From contig NZ_CP043426.1 of assembly GCF_008245025.1 (NCBI RefSeq), forward strand, positions 496,001 through 560,000: a stretch of DNA of 64,000 bases. Reading direction: 5' to 3'. A program made the translations under genes and the position numbers. Positions 9,336 through 20,170 of the stretch are shown in pieces; position 1 is the first letter of the stretch; every line of letters begins with the position of its first letter. Origin of the DNA: Campylobacter lari subsp. concheus. GTDB taxonomy: Bacteria > Campylobacterota > Campylobacteria > Campylobacterales > Campylobacteraceae. The notes beneath the pieces were generated by a model. It was given only the letters and a program-made list of their open reading frames with translations. It searched no databases and was not told the origin of the DNA.

Positions 9336-10240
9336 ATAAAATTACTTTTGGCCCCATAAGTTCAAGAAGATTTGGGCTTTCCTTAGGGATTGATTTAAGT
9401 CCAAATCAAAAGCAATGTAATTTCGATTGTGTATATTGTGAGTTGCAAGCTGCAAAACCTGTGGAAAAGTCTTTAGCATATCCAAAAATTCAAGATATCT
9501 TGGAACAAGTAGAGCAAGCTTTAGCTAGCGATGTGAAATTCGATTTTCTCACATTAACTGCAAATGGTGAACCTAGTCTGTATCCTTATTTAAAAGAATT
9601 AGTTTGTGAGTTAAATAAAATAAAACAAGATAAAAAACTTTTGATTTTAAGTAATGGCAGCGGTGTGTTAAATCCAAATGTATTTAATGCTTTATTGGAT
9701 ATTGATGTGGTTAAATTTAGTCTTGATAGTGCTAAAGAAAAAACATTTTATAGAATAGATAAAGCTCTAAAACAAATTAAACTTAAAACAATGATTGATA
9801 AAATGATTGCTTTTAGGGAAAAATTTCTAGGTGAGCTTGTTATGGAAGTTTTAGTTGTACAAGGCTTAAATGACAATAAAGAAGAAATGTTAGCTTTAAA
9901 TGAAGTATTTGGTAAAATAAAGCCATTAAGAGTGGATTTTAGCACTATTGATAGACCTCCGGCTTATCCTGTTAAAGGTGTATCTATGGAAAAATTAGAA
10001 GAATTAAGTATGTATATTAATACCACCCCTGTTGTTCTTGCTAAGCATTATTATAAAGGTGAAAAAATTGATTTTAATACTCAAGAGCTTTTAAAAATGT
10101 TGCAACTTAGAGCTCAAAGTGAATTTGATGTTGAAAATAAATTCAGTCAATACAGTAAAGAATTATTAGAAAAATTAATTAAAGAGCAAAAAGTCGTTGT
10201 AAAAAATTTAGCAGGAGTGAATTTTTACAAAAAAATATAA
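9332..10240 (+). CDS. Radical SAM protein, function unresolved
   Basis: A 302-residue radical SAM enzyme. The [4Fe-4S] ligands are Cys29, Cys33 and Cys36 in [11 protein letters not shown] (CxxxCxxC). The SAM-binding GE-like strand is [12 protein letters not shown] and a later LILSNGSG strand follows the TIM-barrel pattern. The N-terminal [17 protein letters not shown] resembles the uncharacterised MoaA/NifB-like group found in many anaerobes and in Campylobacter directly after hemE (Cj1244, from memory). The C-terminal 70 residues look like a small winged-helix-like domain. The link with hemE (four-base overlap) could hint at tetrapyrrole chemistry but this is inference. Confidence 0.75.
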   Translation: MNKITFGPISSRRFGLSLGIDLSPNQKQCNFDCVYCELQAAKPVEKSLAYPKIQDILEQVEQALASDVKFDFLTLTANGEPSLYPYLKELVCELNKIKQDKKLLILSNGSGVLNPNVFNALLDIDVVKFSLDSAKEKTFYRIDKALKQIKLKTMIDKMIAFREKFLGELVMEVLVVQGLNDNKEEMLALNEVFGKIKPLRVDFSTIDRPPAYPVKGVSMEKLEELSMYINTTPVVLAKHYYKGEKIDFNTQELLKMLQLRAQSEFDVENKFSQYSKELLEKLIKEQKVVVKNLAGVNFYKKI

Positions 10241-10257
10241 TTTTTTACGAAAAACTC

Positions 10258-10286
10258 TTGACAAGAGCATTTTTTTCTTATATAAT
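10258..10286 (+). promoter_or_regulatory. Consensus sigma-70 promoter of tRNA-Asn
   Basis: TTGACA at 10258-10263 and TATAAT at 10281-10286 are separated by 17 bases, an ideal -35/-10 pair. Transcription should start near 10293, about 15 bases before the mature tRNA. A full -35 is rare in this genus, where most promoters rely on the -10, and marks a strong stable-RNA promoter. Confidence 0.9.
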
Positions 10287-10308
10287 ATCATTTCTTATTT
10301 ATTGATGT

Positions 10309-10383
10309 TCCGGATTAGCTCAGCGGTAGAGTAGTCGGCTGTTAACCGATTGGTCGTAGGTTCGAATCCTACATCCGGAGCCA
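10309..10383 (+). tRNA. tRNA-Asn (GTT)
   Basis: A complete cloverleaf can be drawn: acceptor TCCGGAT paired with ATCCGGA, D arm with AGCTCAGCGGTAGAGT, anticodon stem GTCGG/CCGAT around loop CTGTTAA (anticodon GTT, asparagine), and T arm with GTTCGAATC. The 3' CCA is encoded (10381-10383). A consensus promoter precedes it and a strong hairpin follows at 10446-10476. Confidence 0.97.
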
Positions 10384-10445
10384 CTTCTTTTTAGATTATA
10401 ATCTTGATTTTTATAAGTGTTAAGTAAATTATATGATTTTTATAT

Positions 10446-10476
10446 AACTAGTATTTTCGTTATGAAAATACTAGTT
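10446..10476. terminator. Bidirectional terminator hairpin, tRNA-Asn / pflB
   Basis: A perfect 13-bp stem (AACTAGTATTTTC at 10446-10458, GAAAATACTAGTT at 10464-10476) with a GTTAT loop. On the forward strand the second arm runs into a TTTTT stretch and can terminate the tRNA transcript. On the reverse strand it starts inside the last pflB codons and includes its TAG stop. Confidence 0.8.
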
Positions 10477-12873
10477 TTTGATATCAAAAGTAAAGAATTT
10501 GCTTTCGAAATTATTGCCTACTTTTTCATACTGAAACATAGCAGGTTCTAGGTTTTGCACTTCATGGTATAAAAGTCCTAAAGCAAGCCTTGCTTCTAAG
10601 GTTTCTTCATTTTCTAATCTTGCAAGTTCAAGCAAAGCAATAGCTGAGTTTGGATTATTTGAACCTATTGCTGCAACTGCAGCTAAAAATAAAGTTTGAG
10701 CATCTTTAATTTTGTAATCATCTATTAAAATATTATAAAGTGTATATGCTTCTTGGTATTCTTTTGCAAATATATCTACATAAGCTAGAGCAAAGATTAA
10801 TCCAATGGAATTTTTATTACTCATAGCTAGTCTTTTTTTAATATCATTTCTAACATGATTAAGCAAGCCTGTTATTTGCATAAGTGTTACATAGCTATCT
10901 TTAACTATCCCAGCCCCGCCAAATAAAGAATTATAATCAAGTTTGGTATTTAAAAAATACATTTGAGCTTGTTTGGCGTATTCTTTGATATTTAAGTTCA
11001 TACTTTTGGAGTTAAAATATAAAATATTGCTAATAATATCCTCGCTTAATAAATCTTTTAATTCTTTTATTTTTTGGTTTCTTAGGGTTTCAAGATTATT
11101 GCCATTTGCAGCTATAATAGCAAATATTAACTCCAAAGGTGTGTTATTAGTATTTGAAAGATTATCTAGGTAAGGAATAGTAGCAGTAAAGTCATTTTTG
11201 GCCAAATATAGTAAATATTTGTATATATTATTGTTTTGATCAATGGTATTATCTGCTTGGAGATTTTCTAAAAGTTCATTAGCAAGTTTTGTATAATCTT
11301 TCTTTGCTAGATCCATACAATATATGCCAAAAATTCCTGCAATATAATTTTTAGGATTTAAATGATATGCGGTTGAAAAGTGCTTATAAGCATTGTTATA
11401 ATCTTGTAATTGTGCATAAGTTAGGGCAAGATTATAATGAATTACATCATGAGCATGATAAATTTCACTTAAATTTTTAAATTCTTGATTAGCCTCTCTT
11501 AGATGAAAATTAAAAGCCAAGTTAATAGCATGAGATAATTCTATATTAACCCCTGATAAAGCCTTACTTTTAACAAGTAATTCATTTTCATACTCATATC
11601 CTTGTATAAAATTTCCCAAATCAGCCTTTGTAATAAGCTCCATGCTTTGTTTAACGTCAAAAACACGATATGGTGAAAAGTAAAACAGTAAATCATATAT
11701 TTGTTGTTTTCCGGTAATTAATCTCTTAGCAAAATTTTGTTGGGCGATATCAATATTTGAAAAATTTCTTTTTAATCTCGTTTTGATATTATAGTATTTT
11801 GAACCTATATCTTTATCTTTAATGTAAAGAGCTTTTAAAATTTGTGCACCACTTTCAAATTGACCAGTTTTTAATTCAACTAAGGCTAAAGCAACCTTGC
11901 TTCTAGCTTCATGCTCTCCTATCTTTGAGGCTTTTTCAAGATATTCTTTAGCTTTTTGATAGTCTCCTGATTTTGCATATAATAAGCCTAAGGGTAAGCT
12001 TGCTTCATAATCTTCTTGTTTTTGTAGAAAATCAATGGCATTTTTTTCTGATTTTAATAAAGCATAAACTTTTGCTCCAAGATAGTAAGATTCACCTTGA
12101 TAACCATTGATGTTGTTTGAGCGCATAAACATTTGTAAGGCTTCAGGGTAAAATCCTTGATAATAATTAATTAAACCTAGATAATAATCATACAAAGATG
12201 ATTTGGAATCTTGTGGCAAATGCACTCTTGCTAAGTCAAGATAATAATTAAATTTTTCTTTATTACCAAGATTAAAATAGCACACAGCAGTGTTTATAGC
12301 AGCAGCTACCTTGTGCTCTTCTAATTCTAAAGATTGCTTGAAATTTTCAATTGCACTAGTATAATCTTTTTGTTTCATTTGGGCTACGCCAAGATTATAA
12401 CTAGATAAGGATTGGTTAAAAATGTTAATGTTATTGTAAAGTTCTAAAGCGCTTTCTACATCACCTTTTTCATATAATAAATTTGCTTTTTGTACTACAA
12501 GATCTAATGCTGATTGTTTTACTTTAGTGATGCTTGAGCTAGTATTATCATCTAAAATTTGAGTATTTAAAATAGCTTGTTTATCTTCTTTGAAAACTAT
12601 GAGTAAAATTAAAACTACAAGCAATATTAGAGCAAGACCTCCAAGCGCAAAAATTAAAATAATAAATTTTTTATCAAAAAGCTTTTTTTTCTCTTCAGGT
12701 TGCGGTGTTTGAGGTTCTTCTTCCACTCTTTGAAAGGTGCTTTCTTCTTCCTCTAATTCAGGAGGTATCATGCCAGGAGGGATAGCTTGTTCTTCTACTC
12801 CTGGATTTTCATCTAACTCAGAGAAAGCTTTTTCTTGATTGTCTTGTTCTTTAAGTGTTACTTCTTCAGCCAT
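10471..12873 (-). CDS. pflB: Flagellar disk TPR protein PflB
   Basis: An 800-residue protein with an acidic, Pro/Glu-rich cytoplasmic N-terminus (1-68), one transmembrane helix (about 69-95) and a large periplasmic part full of tetratricopeptide repeats (for example YNLGVAQMKQKDYTSAIENFKQSLELE and the stretch near residues 475-500). This architecture and the position after serS match C. jejuni Cj0390, identified as PflB, which with PflA builds the periplasmic disk that scaffolds stator complexes in the wide Campylobacter motor. It follows serS by eight bases and so shares a transcript with housekeeping genes der-aroK-trpS-serS. The pflB name rests on architecture and synteny. Confidence 0.85.
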   Translation of the reverse strand: MAEEVTLKEQDNQEKAFSELDENPGVEEQAIPPGMIPPELEEEESTFQRVEEEPQTPQPEEKKKLFDKKFIILIFALGGLALILLVVLILLIVFKEDKQAILNTQILDDNTSSSITKVKQSALDLVVQKANLLYEKGDVESALELYNNINIFNQSLSSYNLGVAQMKQKDYTSAIENFKQSLELEEHKVAAAINTAVCYFNLGNKEKFNYYLDLARVHLPQDSKSSLYDYYLGLINYYQGFYPEALQMFMRSNNINGYQGESYYLGAKVYALLKSEKNAIDFLQKQEDYEASLPLGLLYAKSGDYQKAKEYLEKASKIGEHEARSKVALALVELKTGQFESGAQILKALYIKDKDIGSKYYNIKTRLKRNFSNIDIAQQNFAKRLITGKQQIYDLLFYFSPYRVFDVKQSMELITKADLGNFIQGYEYENELLVKSKALSGVNIELSHAINLAFNFHLREANQEFKNLSEIYHAHDVIHYNLALTYAQLQDYNNAYKHFSTAYHLNPKNYIAGIFGIYCMDLAKKDYTKLANELLENLQADNTIDQNNNIYKYLLYLAKNDFTATIPYLDNLSNTNNTPLELIFAIIAANGNNLETLRNQKIKELKDLLSEDIISNILYFNSKSMNLNIKEYAKQAQMYFLNTKLDYNSLFGGAGIVKDSYVTLMQITGLLNHVRNDIKKRLAMSNKNSIGLIFALAYVDIFAKEYQEAYTLYNILIDDYKIKDAQTLFLAAVAAIGSNNPNSAIALLELARLENEETLEARLALGLLYHEVQNLEPAMFQYEKVGNNFESKFFTFDIKN

Positions 12874-12881
12874 GTTTTCTC

Positions 12882-14117
12882 TTAAAAGTATTTTCTTAAT
12901 ACATCAGGAATTCTTATATTTCCATTTTTTTCTTGATAGTTTTCCATGATAGCTACCAAGGTTCTTCCAACAGCTAGCGAAGAGCCATTAAGCGTATGCA
13001 CTAATTCGTTTTTGCCTTTATCGTTTTTAAAGCGAATTTTTGCACGTCTTGCTTGAAAATCTTTACAATTAGATACAGAGCTAATTTCACGGTATTTATT
13101 TTGTGATGGAAGCCAAACTTCTAAATCCACTGTTTTTGCAGCTGAAAAACCTAAATCTCCAGTACAAAGCATCAAATGTCTGTGTGCTAGACCTAAAGAA
13201 CTTAGTAAATCACTAGCACAATTTAGCATTTCTTCAAACATTAACTCGCTTTGATCAGGCTTGCATATACTAACAAGCTCTACTTTTTCAAATTGATGTT
13301 GTCTTATAATACCTCTTGTGTCTCTACCCGCACTTCCTGCTTCTTGTCTAAAACAAGCGCTATAGCAAGTCATTTTTAAAGGCAATTCTTCTTGAGCTAA
13401 AATTTCATTAGAATAAAGATTGGTTACAGGAATTTCAGAAGTTGAGATGAGGTATAAATCATCATTTTCTACCTTATACATATCATCTTTAAATTTGGGA
13501 AGCTGTCCGGTACCATACATGGTTGCACTATTTACTAAAAATGGTACATTAACCAACTCAAAACCTCTACTTCTATTAAAATCTATCATATAATTTACTA
13601 AGGCTCTGTTTAACAAAGCTCCTTCATTTTTTAGCACACAAAAGCGACTTTGCGAGATTTTAACTCCTCTTGTAAAATCAAGCCAATTTAATTTTTCTCC
13701 TAAATCATGATGTTCTTTAATTTCAAAATCAAAACTAGGTGGAGTTAGAACTTTTTTTAATTCTACATTCTCATTCTCATCTTCTCCAAAAGGCACACAA
13801 TCATCAGGGGTATTTGGTATTGCTAGAGCAATTTGCTCCAGTTTTTCTTCTAATTCATTAACGATTTTTGATTGAGTATTAATCTTTTCTTTATTTTGAC
13901 TTAGTTGTGCTTTTAAGCTTTCTTTATCTTGTGCTGTTGCAAGTTCTTTGCTAAATTTGTTTTGAAAAGCTTGAAATTCTTCTAAAAGTGCTTTTTCTTT
14001 TTTTAAATTTATAAATAAATCACTCAGTTCTTTGAGCAAATTTTCATCCACTTTTTTAGCTTTTAATTTTTGTGCAATTTCATCGAAATTATTTTGTAAA
14101 AGTTTTAAATCTAACAT
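12882..14117 (-). CDS. serS: Seryl-tRNA synthetase
   Basis: Charges tRNA-Ser with serine. The 411-residue class II synthetase begins with the long antiparallel coiled-coil arm (about residues 25-100, Lys/Glu/Leu-rich) that grips the tRNA extra arm. The catalytic core contains motif 2 ([26 protein letters not shown]) and motif 3 ([19 protein letters not shown]). It lies 11 bases after trpS and eight before pflB in a reverse-strand operon. Confidence 0.98.
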   Translation of the reverse strand: MLDLKLLQNNFDEIAQKLKAKKVDENLLKELSDLFINLKKEKALLEEFQAFQNKFSKELATAQDKESLKAQLSQNKEKINTQSKIVNELEEKLEQIALAIPNTPDDCVPFGEDENENVELKKVLTPPSFDFEIKEHHDLGEKLNWLDFTRGVKISQSRFCVLKNEGALLNRALVNYMIDFNRSRGFELVNVPFLVNSATMYGTGQLPKFKDDMYKVENDDLYLISTSEIPVTNLYSNEILAQEELPLKMTCYSACFRQEAGSAGRDTRGIIRQHQFEKVELVSICKPDQSELMFEEMLNCASDLLSSLGLAHRHLMLCTGDLGFSAAKTVDLEVWLPSQNKYREISSVSNCKDFQARRAKIRFKNDKGKNELVHTLNGSSLAVGRTLVAIMENYQEKNGNIRIPDVLRKYF

Positions 14118-14128
14118 TTTAACTCCTT

Positions 14129-15088
14129 TTATAGTCCTATTTTAGCATAAATTTTTTCCATTGTTTCTCGAGCTTGTTTTTTTGCTTTACTTGCTCCAAA
14201 TTCTAAAATTTCCTCAATTTTAGAAGGATTGGCTAATAATTTTTCATATTCGCCCTTGGCCGAGGCAAAATACTCACTAATGATTTCATTTAAATACATT
14301 TTAAAATGTCCATAACCTTCGCCACCTTTTTCATAACGGCTTTTTAAAGTTTCTTGCTCTGTTTTGTCTAAAAACAATTTTGCGATTTTAAATATATTGC
14401 AATTTTGCCAATCTTTTGGATCTTCTAAAGCTGTACTATCTGTAACAATGGAAGAAATTTGTTTTTTAATAGCTTTTGGTGTATTAAAAATATCGATTGT
14501 ATTTTGATAAGATTTGCTCATTTTGGCTCCATCAGTGCCAGGTACTACCGCAACTTCATTATTAACTTTAGCTTGAGGTAGAGTGAAAATTTCACCCCAT
14601 TCGTTATTTACCTTTAAGGCTATATCTCTTGCTATTTCAACGTGTTGAATTTGATCTTTACCTACAGGAACTACTTGAGCATTAAAAAGCAAAATATCTG
14701 CAGCCATTAAAATAGGGTAAGAAAAAAGTCCATGGTTGGCATTTAAACCTTTGGTAATTTTATCTTTATAGCTATGTGCTCTTTCTAAAAGTCCCATTGG
14801 AGTAAATTGAGAAAGAATCCAATAAAGCTCCATTACTTCTTTTACATCACTTTGCAACCAAAACACACTTTTTTGCGGATCAATCCCTAAACTCAAAAAA
14901 GCTGCTGCAGCTTTGAGTGAATTTTGTCTGAGCTTTTCACCATCAAAACTTGAAGTCATAGCATGGTAATTTGCTATAAACATATACATTTGATTTTCTT
15001 CTTGCATATTTAGCATTTGTTTGATTGAGCCAAAATAATTGCCTATATGTAAGTTTCCACTTGGTTGCAATCCTGTAATAACTCTCAT
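14129..15088 (-). CDS. trpS: Tryptophanyl-tRNA synthetase
   Basis: Charges tRNA-Trp with tryptophan. The 319-residue class I enzyme has the HIGH-type motif [13 protein letters not shown] at residues 9-21, and the KMSKS loop [12 protein letters not shown] near residue 195. The [13 protein letters not shown] segment shapes the tryptophan pocket. Its start overlaps the aroK stop by four bases. Confidence 0.98.
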   Translation of the reverse strand: MRVITGLQPSGNLHIGNYFGSIKQMLNMQEENQMYMFIANYHAMTSSFDGEKLRQNSLKAAAAFLSLGIDPQKSVFWLQSDVKEVMELYWILSQFTPMGLLERAHSYKDKITKGLNANHGLFSYPILMAADILLFNAQVVPVGKDQIQHVEIARDIALKVNNEWGEIFTLPQAKVNNEVAVVPGTDGAKMSKSYQNTIDIFNTPKAIKKQISSIVTDSTALEDPKDWQNCNIFKIAKLFLDKTEQETLKSRYEKGGEGYGHFKMYLNEIISEYFASAKGEYEKLLANPSKIEEILEFGASKAKKQARETMEKIYAKIGL

Positions 15089-15582
15089 TTTACCTCTTTT
15101 TTAATCTCTTTGATAAGTTCTTTAATATTTTTGTTTTCAATATTAATTATAATATCTGCTTTTTTTTCATATTTTTTTGCCCTTTGATTAAAAAGAATTT
15201 TGGCATTATTTATATTTGCAAGTAAAGGCCTAGTGGCTAATTCTTCCGTGCTTAATCTTTGCAAAAGATAATCAAAGCTTGCTTTTAAATATATAATTAT
15301 CCCAATATCTTTTAATTTTTTTTGTTCTATAAAACCACCACCACTTGCAATAGAGCAATCTTGCACACAAGTTAAAAAAGAAACAAGTTTTTTTTCTTCT
15401 TTACGGAATTTTTTTTCTCCATATGTTTTAAAAATTTCATCAATTTCAAGATTAAATTTTTCTTTGATTAAACTATCTGTATCTAAAAATATTTTATCGT
15501 ATTTTTTAGCATAAGCTCTTGCTATGGTTGTTTTACCGCAGCCCATAAAGCCTACAAAAAGGAGATTATCCTTCTTGCTCAT
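15085..15582 (-). CDS. aroK: Shikimate kinase
   Basis: Phosphorylates shikimate at the 3-hydroxyl in the aromatic amino-acid pathway. The 165-residue P-loop protein has Walker [10 protein letters not shown] at residues 11-19, the shikimate-binding [11 protein letters not shown] near 33, FRKEEKKL with the key arginine, SGGGFI (residues 79-84) and the lid arginines in ELATRPLL. It overlaps der by 17 bases and trpS by four, showing tight operon packing. Confidence 0.95.
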   Translation of the reverse strand: MSKKDNLLFVGFMGCGKTTIARAYAKKYDKIFLDTDSLIKEKFNLEIDEIFKTYGEKKFRKEEKKLVSFLTCVQDCSIASGGGFIEQKKLKDIGIIIYLKASFDYLLQRLSTEELATRPLLANINNAKILFNQRAKKYEKKADIIINIENKNIKELIKEIKKEVK

Positions 15583-16951
15583 CTTTGCTACCTTTTTTTC
15601 TTGAAGCTAAAATCAAAGGAACACCTTCAAAATTAAATTGTTTTCTGATTTGATTTTGTAAATAGCGTTTATAACTAAAATGCAAGGCTTTTGGTCTATT
15701 CATGATTAGAGCTATTTTTGGAGGTGCTAAGTCATACTGCACAGCATAGTATATCTTAACTAGTTTTCCATAATCATGAGGTAATGGGTGTGCTCTTGTG
15801 GCCTCTTCTACTAAAGCATTTAATTTTGCTGTTGGAATTTTTTGCGTGAAATTTGCAAAAACTTCTAAAATTTTATCTAAAAGCACATGTACTCTTTTTC
15901 CACTTAAAGCCGATACACTTACAACAGGTGCATAAGCTAGAAATTTAAAACGATCTAGTTTTAATTCTTTTAAAGTTTTATCAAAATCAAGCTCGCTTTT
16001 ATCCCATTTATTAAGCACGATAATCACACCTAAGCAATGTTTAGCAGCAAGTCCTGCGATACGCTCATCTAATTCGTTAAACCCCTCAGCTGCATCTAGA
16101 ACTAAAAGTGCAATTTGAGCATTAGCTAGGGCGTATTCAGTTCTATTTAGCGCATAACGCTCCAAACCTTGTATTTTCCCGCGTTTTCTAATTCCTGCTG
16201 TATCTACAAACTCAATGATTCTATCTTTATGAATAATGCTTTCATTAACAGGATCAATTGTAGTGCCTGCTATATCACTTACCACGCTACGTTCTTCTTT
16301 AACTAAAGCATTTAAAAGACTGGATTTTCCTACATTTACCCTGCCGATAATTCCTACTTTAATATGGTTTTCATTGATGGTTTTTAGCTTAAAATCTCCG
16401 CTATTTTCATCAAAATTTTCTAAATAACTTTCAAAGTCTTCTTCTTCATCTGCATTTAAAAAGCTTTCATTTAAAAACTTACCAGCCCACATGCAAAGCT
16501 CATCAATACCTATATTATGTGTAACAGAGATATTAAAAACTTCTTTCACGCCAAAATTAGAAAATTCCCAAGATCTTTCTTCATCTTTTTTATTATCTAT
16601 TTTATTAATCACTAAGGCTATAGGCTTGTTGAGTTTTTTCATTTCATAAAAAAAAGCTTTATCTTCATCATCAGGTAAAAATTTTCCATCTACCATATAA
16701 AAGATAATATCACTATTTTTAGCAGTTTTTAATGAATTTGCTTTAACATTTTTAAAAAGCTCATTGCTCTCATCAAGTCCACCACTATCTATCAATAAGG
16801 CTCTTTTACCATCAATTTCCACTTCTATTTTATTAGTATCTCTTGTAGTTCCACTGATATCACTGGTGATAGCTATGCGTTTTCTTGCAAGTCTATTAAA
16901 AAGACTTGATTTGCCGACATTTGGTTTTCCTATTAAAATAATACTTTGCAT
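15566..16951 (-). CDS. der: Ribosome-associated GTPase Der (EngA)
   Basis: Essential GTPase for assembly of the 50S subunit. The 461-residue protein carries two consecutive G domains: [14 protein letters not shown] with DSGGL and NKID in the first (residues 8-165), and [14 protein letters not shown] with [10 protein letters not shown] and NKWDKSEL in the second (about 202-365). A KH-like C-terminal domain follows ([22 protein letters not shown]). It leads the reverse-strand der-aroK-trpS-serS-pflB operon; its promoter lies in the 100 bases shared with the divergent EamA gene. Confidence 0.97.
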   Translation of the reverse strand: MQSIILIGKPNVGKSSLFNRLARKRIAITSDISGTTRDTNKIEVEIDGKRALLIDSGGLDESNELFKNVKANSLKTAKNSDIIFYMVDGKFLPDDEDKAFFYEMKKLNKPIALVINKIDNKKDEERSWEFSNFGVKEVFNISVTHNIGIDELCMWAGKFLNESFLNADEEEDFESYLENFDENSGDFKLKTINENHIKVGIIGRVNVGKSSLLNALVKEERSVVSDIAGTTIDPVNESIIHKDRIIEFVDTAGIRKRGKIQGLERYALNRTEYALANAQIALLVLDAAEGFNELDERIAGLAAKHCLGVIIVLNKWDKSELDFDKTLKELKLDRFKFLAYAPVVSVSALSGKRVHVLLDKILEVFANFTQKIPTAKLNALVEEATRAHPLPHDYGKLVKIYYAVQYDLAPPKIALIMNRPKALHFSYKRYLQNQIRKQFNFEGVPLILASRKKGSKDEQEG

Positions 16952-17050
16952 TAATACTCATTTTTAAATTTTTATTTGTGATTATATAAAAATTGCCTTA
17001 AAATTAAGCAAAAAAGACTAAAATAACGGGAATTTTTATATGGAATTTAT

Positions 17051-17983
17051 ATGTTAAGAATAGTTAAAAAAAATTTAGGTATATATTTTATGATTATTGC
17101 TTCCATAGAATTTGCACTTGTAGGCGCTTGTGCAAAAATTCTTAGTGAAGAATTATCATCGATTGAAATTATGTTTTTTAGAAATATCATAGGCACAGCT
17201 TTTATGCTTTATGCGCTTTCAAAATTAAATTTTCATAAAAGCGGCGGTCGTTTGGGTTTGCTTATTTTTAGAGGTGTTATAGGAACGATTGCCTTATATC
17301 TTTTCTTTTATAATGTTTCTAATATTTCTTTGGGTGGGGCTTTTGCTTTTCAAAAAACAGCACCGATTTTTATAGCTTTAATTGCTTTTTTATTTTTTAA
17401 AGAAAGTTTAGGGCTAAAAGCTTGTTTTGGGATTTTGATTGCTTTTATAGGGGTATTGTTAATTTGTCAGCCTTTTGCAGATAGTACTACGCATTCAGGT
17501 TTTGATTTGAAAAATAGCATTTTGGGAATTTTAAGTGGTTTTTGTGCAGCCTTGGCGCTAACTAGCGTAAGAGAGCTAAGAAAATCATATCCAGCGCCTT
17601 TTATAGCCTTATCTTTTGTTTTAATTGGTACTTTAATGCCTTTAATGTCTATGATTATAGGTTCTTTTTATGAAATAAAAGAACTTGATTTTTTAATTGC
17701 TCCTTTTGTGATGCCTAGTTTTAAAGCTTGGATTTTTATTATTTTAATGGGTGTTTTTGGAGCAATGTATCAAATTCATGTTACCAAAGCTTATGGGGTG
17801 GCGAAAAAGGCAGGAGTTGTTGCTGGGGTTAGTTATATAGATGTAGTTTTTACTTTATTTTTGGGCATATTATTAGGAGATGAATTTCCTAGTTTGATGG
17901 TTTTTGTAGGGATTTTTAGCATTGTTATAGGAGGAATTATTTTGGTTAGTAAGCAAATAAAAGGAAATAAAAATGGAAAATAA
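17051..17983 (+). CDS. DMT-superfamily (EamA) transporter
   Basis: Inner-membrane protein of 310 residues with ten hydrophobic segments arranged as two EamA repeats (first about residues 12-140, second 160-300). [16 protein letters not shown] and [27 protein letters not shown] are typical of the first repeat; [36 protein letters not shown] of the second. Members export amino acids, metabolites or nucleobases; the substrate cannot be read from sequence. It overlaps the NCS2 permease by 11 bases, so the two transporters are probably translated together. Confidence 0.85.
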   Translation: MLRIVKKNLGIYFMIIASIEFALVGACAKILSEELSSIEIMFFRNIIGTAFMLYALSKLNFHKSGGRLGLLIFRGVIGTIALYLFFYNVSNISLGGAFAFQKTAPIFIALIAFLFFKESLGLKACFGILIAFIGVLLICQPFADSTTHSGFDLKNSILGILSGFCAALALTSVRELRKSYPAPFIALSFVLIGTLMPLMSMIIGSFYEIKELDFLIAPFVMPSFKAWIFIILMGVFGAMYQIHVTKAYGVAKKAGVVAGVSYIDVVFTLFLGILLGDEFPSLMVFVGIFSIVIGGIILVSKQIKGNKNGK

Positions 17984-19334
17984 AACAGATTTAATTTATG
18001 GTTTAGAAGACAAACCGCCTTTTGCTAAAGCTTTTTTTGCTGCTTTGGTGCATTTGATGGCTATGTTTGTGGCTGTGATTACACCTGCTTTATTAATTTG
18101 CAAGGGTCTTGGAATAGACGATACTAATACAGCTAGAATTATATGCATGTCACTTTTTGCTTCAGGTGTTGCTTCGCTTTTACAGATTAAAACTTGGGGT
18201 CCTATAGGGAGTGGACTTTTATCTATTCAAGGGACTAGTTTTAACTTTGTTGCGCCTATTATACTAGGTGGGCTTGTTTTGAAAAATAATGGTTTATCAC
18301 AAGAAGCAATGCTTGGGGCTATTTTTGGTACTTTAATGCTTTGTTCTACCACTGAAATGATTATTTCTCAAATTTTACCTTTTATTAGAAGAGTGATTTC
18401 GCCTTTGGTTTCAGGTATAGTAGTGATGATTATAGGTCTTAGTTTGATTAATGTTGGTCTTGTGAGTGCAGGAGGCGGATTTGCGGCTAAGGCAAGCGGT
18501 GAGTTTGGTTCTTTACAAAATTTATTATTAGCTGGAGTTGTGATTTTTAGCATTATTGTTTTAAATCGCTTTAATAATGCATATATAAGAATTTCTTCTT
18601 TGTTTATAGCTATGATAGTAGGGCTTTTAGTGGCTATGACTTTTGAAAATTTTAGCTTTAATTTTAATGAAAATTTACCTTTAATGTTTTTACCTGATCC
18701 TTTGCATTATGGTTTGAGTATTGATTATAATCTCATTTTACCTTTGATTTTGGTTTTTATGGTAACTTCTTTAGAAACAATTGGTGATATTAGTGCTACT
18801 AGTGAAGTTTCCAATCAGCCAGTCAAAGGTGAACTTTATGCAAAAAGATTAAAAGGTGGAGTTTTGGCAAATGGTTTTAATTCTTTTGTTTCGGCCTTTT
18901 TTAATACTTTTCCAAACTCATGTTTTGGGCAAAATAATGGCGTCATAGCTTTAACAGGTGTTGCAAGTCGCTATGTAGGGTTTATTGTAGCTTTTATGTT
19001 GATGATTTTGGGTTTATTTCCTATCGTGGCTGATATTACTTTGCAAATTCCAGAGCCTATTTTAGGTGGGGCAACTTTGGTGATGTTTGGTACTATAGCT
19101 GCAACGGGGGTTAGGATTATCTCTAAAGAAAATTTAAACCGTCGTTCTATTATCATCATAGCTATGAGTTTGGGTATAGGGCTTGGAGTTTCTAATAATC
19201 CTGATATTTTAGAATTTATGCCAATGTGGTTTAAAACTTTATTTTCTTCAGGGATTGCAGCAGGTGGGATTACAGCTATTATTTTAAATTTTGTTTTTCC
19301 TCTTGAAGAAAATAATAAAAATAAAGTAAAATAA
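17973..19334 (+). CDS. NCS2-family nucleobase permease (xanthine/uracil type)
   Basis: A 453-residue membrane protein of the NCS2/NAT family, importing a purine or pyrimidine base with protons. The family signature is seen as [11 protein letters not shown] (about residues 315-325), and other conserved parts are [26 protein letters not shown] and [19 protein letters not shown] with the substrate-binding glutamate. The [14 protein letters not shown] form and overall length suggest a xanthine or urate transporter more than UraA, but this is inference. It overlaps the EamA gene and sits 18 bases before kdsA. Confidence 0.85.
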   Translation: MENKTDLIYGLEDKPPFAKAFFAALVHLMAMFVAVITPALLICKGLGIDDTNTARIICMSLFASGVASLLQIKTWGPIGSGLLSIQGTSFNFVAPIILGGLVLKNNGLSQEAMLGAIFGTLMLCSTTEMIISQILPFIRRVISPLVSGIVVMIIGLSLINVGLVSAGGGFAAKASGEFGSLQNLLLAGVVIFSIIVLNRFNNAYIRISSLFIAMIVGLLVAMTFENFSFNFNENLPLMFLPDPLHYGLSIDYNLILPLILVFMVTSLETIGDISATSEVSNQPVKGELYAKRLKGGVLANGFNSFVSAFFNTFPNSCFGQNNGVIALTGVASRYVGFIVAFMLMILGLFPIVADITLQIPEPILGGATLVMFGTIAATGVRIISKENLNRRSIIIIAMSLGIGLGVSNNPDILEFMPMWFKTLFSSGIAAGGITAIILNFVFPLEENNKNKVK

Positions 19335-19352
19335 TAAAAAAACAAGGAAAAA

Positions 19353-20159
19353 ATGATGAAAAAAATGATACTAATAGCAGGGCCTTGTGTGATAGAAAAT
19401 GAAGAGCTTGTTTTTAAGGTTGCACAAGAGCTTGAATACTTTTTAAAAGATAATAGAATTGATTTTTATTTTAAATCAAGTTTTGATAAAGCAAATAGAA
19501 CTAGTATTAATAGTTTTAGAGGGCCAGGCATCGAAAAAGGCTTGGAAATTTTGCAAAAAGTTAAAGATAAATTTGGTATGCAAATTTTAACTGATATTCA
19601 TGAGAGTTCTCAAGCAAGTATTGCGGCTGAAGTTGTAGATGTTTTACAAATTCCAGCTTTTTTATGCAGACAAACTGATTTATTGGTGGCTGCTGCTAAA
19701 ACAAAAGCCAAGGTAAATGTAAAAAAAGGGCAATTTTTAAATCCTGAAGATATTAAATACAGCGTGGCTAAAATTTTACAAACTAGAGGCATTAACGAAG
19801 AAGGGTTTGAAATAGCCAAAGAAAATGGTGTTTTTGTAGCTGAGAGGGGTTCGAGTTTTGGCTATGGAAATTTGGTTGTAGATATGAGAAGTTTGGTTAT
19901 TATGAGAAAATATGCTCCAGTTGTTTTTGATGCTACTCATAGTGTACAAATGCCAGGAGCAAATGGTGGAAGTAGTGGAGGCAAAAGTGAATTTGTAGAG
20001 CCTTTAGCAAGAGCTGCAGCTAGTGTAGGTGTGGATGGATTTTTCTTTGAAACGCACATTGATCCTTGTAAGGCTTTATGTGATGGACCAAATATGCTTG
20101 ATCTTTCAAGACTTAAAAATTGCGTAAATATGCTTTTAAAAATTCAAGAAATCATTTAA
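19353..20159 (+). CDS. kdsA: KDO-8-phosphate synthase
   Basis: Condenses arabinose-5-phosphate with phosphoenolpyruvate to give 3-deoxy-D-manno-octulosonate 8-phosphate for lipooligosaccharide inner core. The 268-residue protein has [11 protein letters not shown] at the start, [11 protein letters not shown] with substrate-binding lysines, [22 protein letters not shown], and [12 protein letters not shown] plus [19 protein letters not shown] near the end. It is followed 11 bases later by ribH. Confidence 0.97.
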   Translation: MMKKMILIAGPCVIENEELVFKVAQELEYFLKDNRIDFYFKSSFDKANRTSINSFRGPGIEKGLEILQKVKDKFGMQILTDIHESSQASIAAEVVDVLQIPAFLCRQTDLLVAAAKTKAKVNVKKGQFLNPEDIKYSVAKILQTRGINEEGFEIAKENGVFVAERGSSFGYGNLVVDMRSLVIMRKYAPVVFDATHSVQMPGANGGSSGGKSEFVEPLARAAASVGVDGFFFETHIDPCKALCDGPNMLDLSRLKNCVNMLLKIQEII

Positions 20160-20170
20160 AAAGGAAAAAT

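Noticed and set aside
10981-12500. Repeats in pflB as DNA tandem repeats
   Set aside because: The periodicity is at protein level (TPR motifs of about 34 residues) with diverged DNA, so no recombination repeat is claimed.
18971-19345. 124-residue reverse ORF in the permease
   Set aside because: Antisense shadow of the NCS2 permease without domain, start context or neighbours.
20120-20170. N-terminal extension of ribH
   Set aside because: The upstream ATG would overlap kdsA and add an unrelated basic segment; the strong ribosome site and family N-terminus favour 20171.
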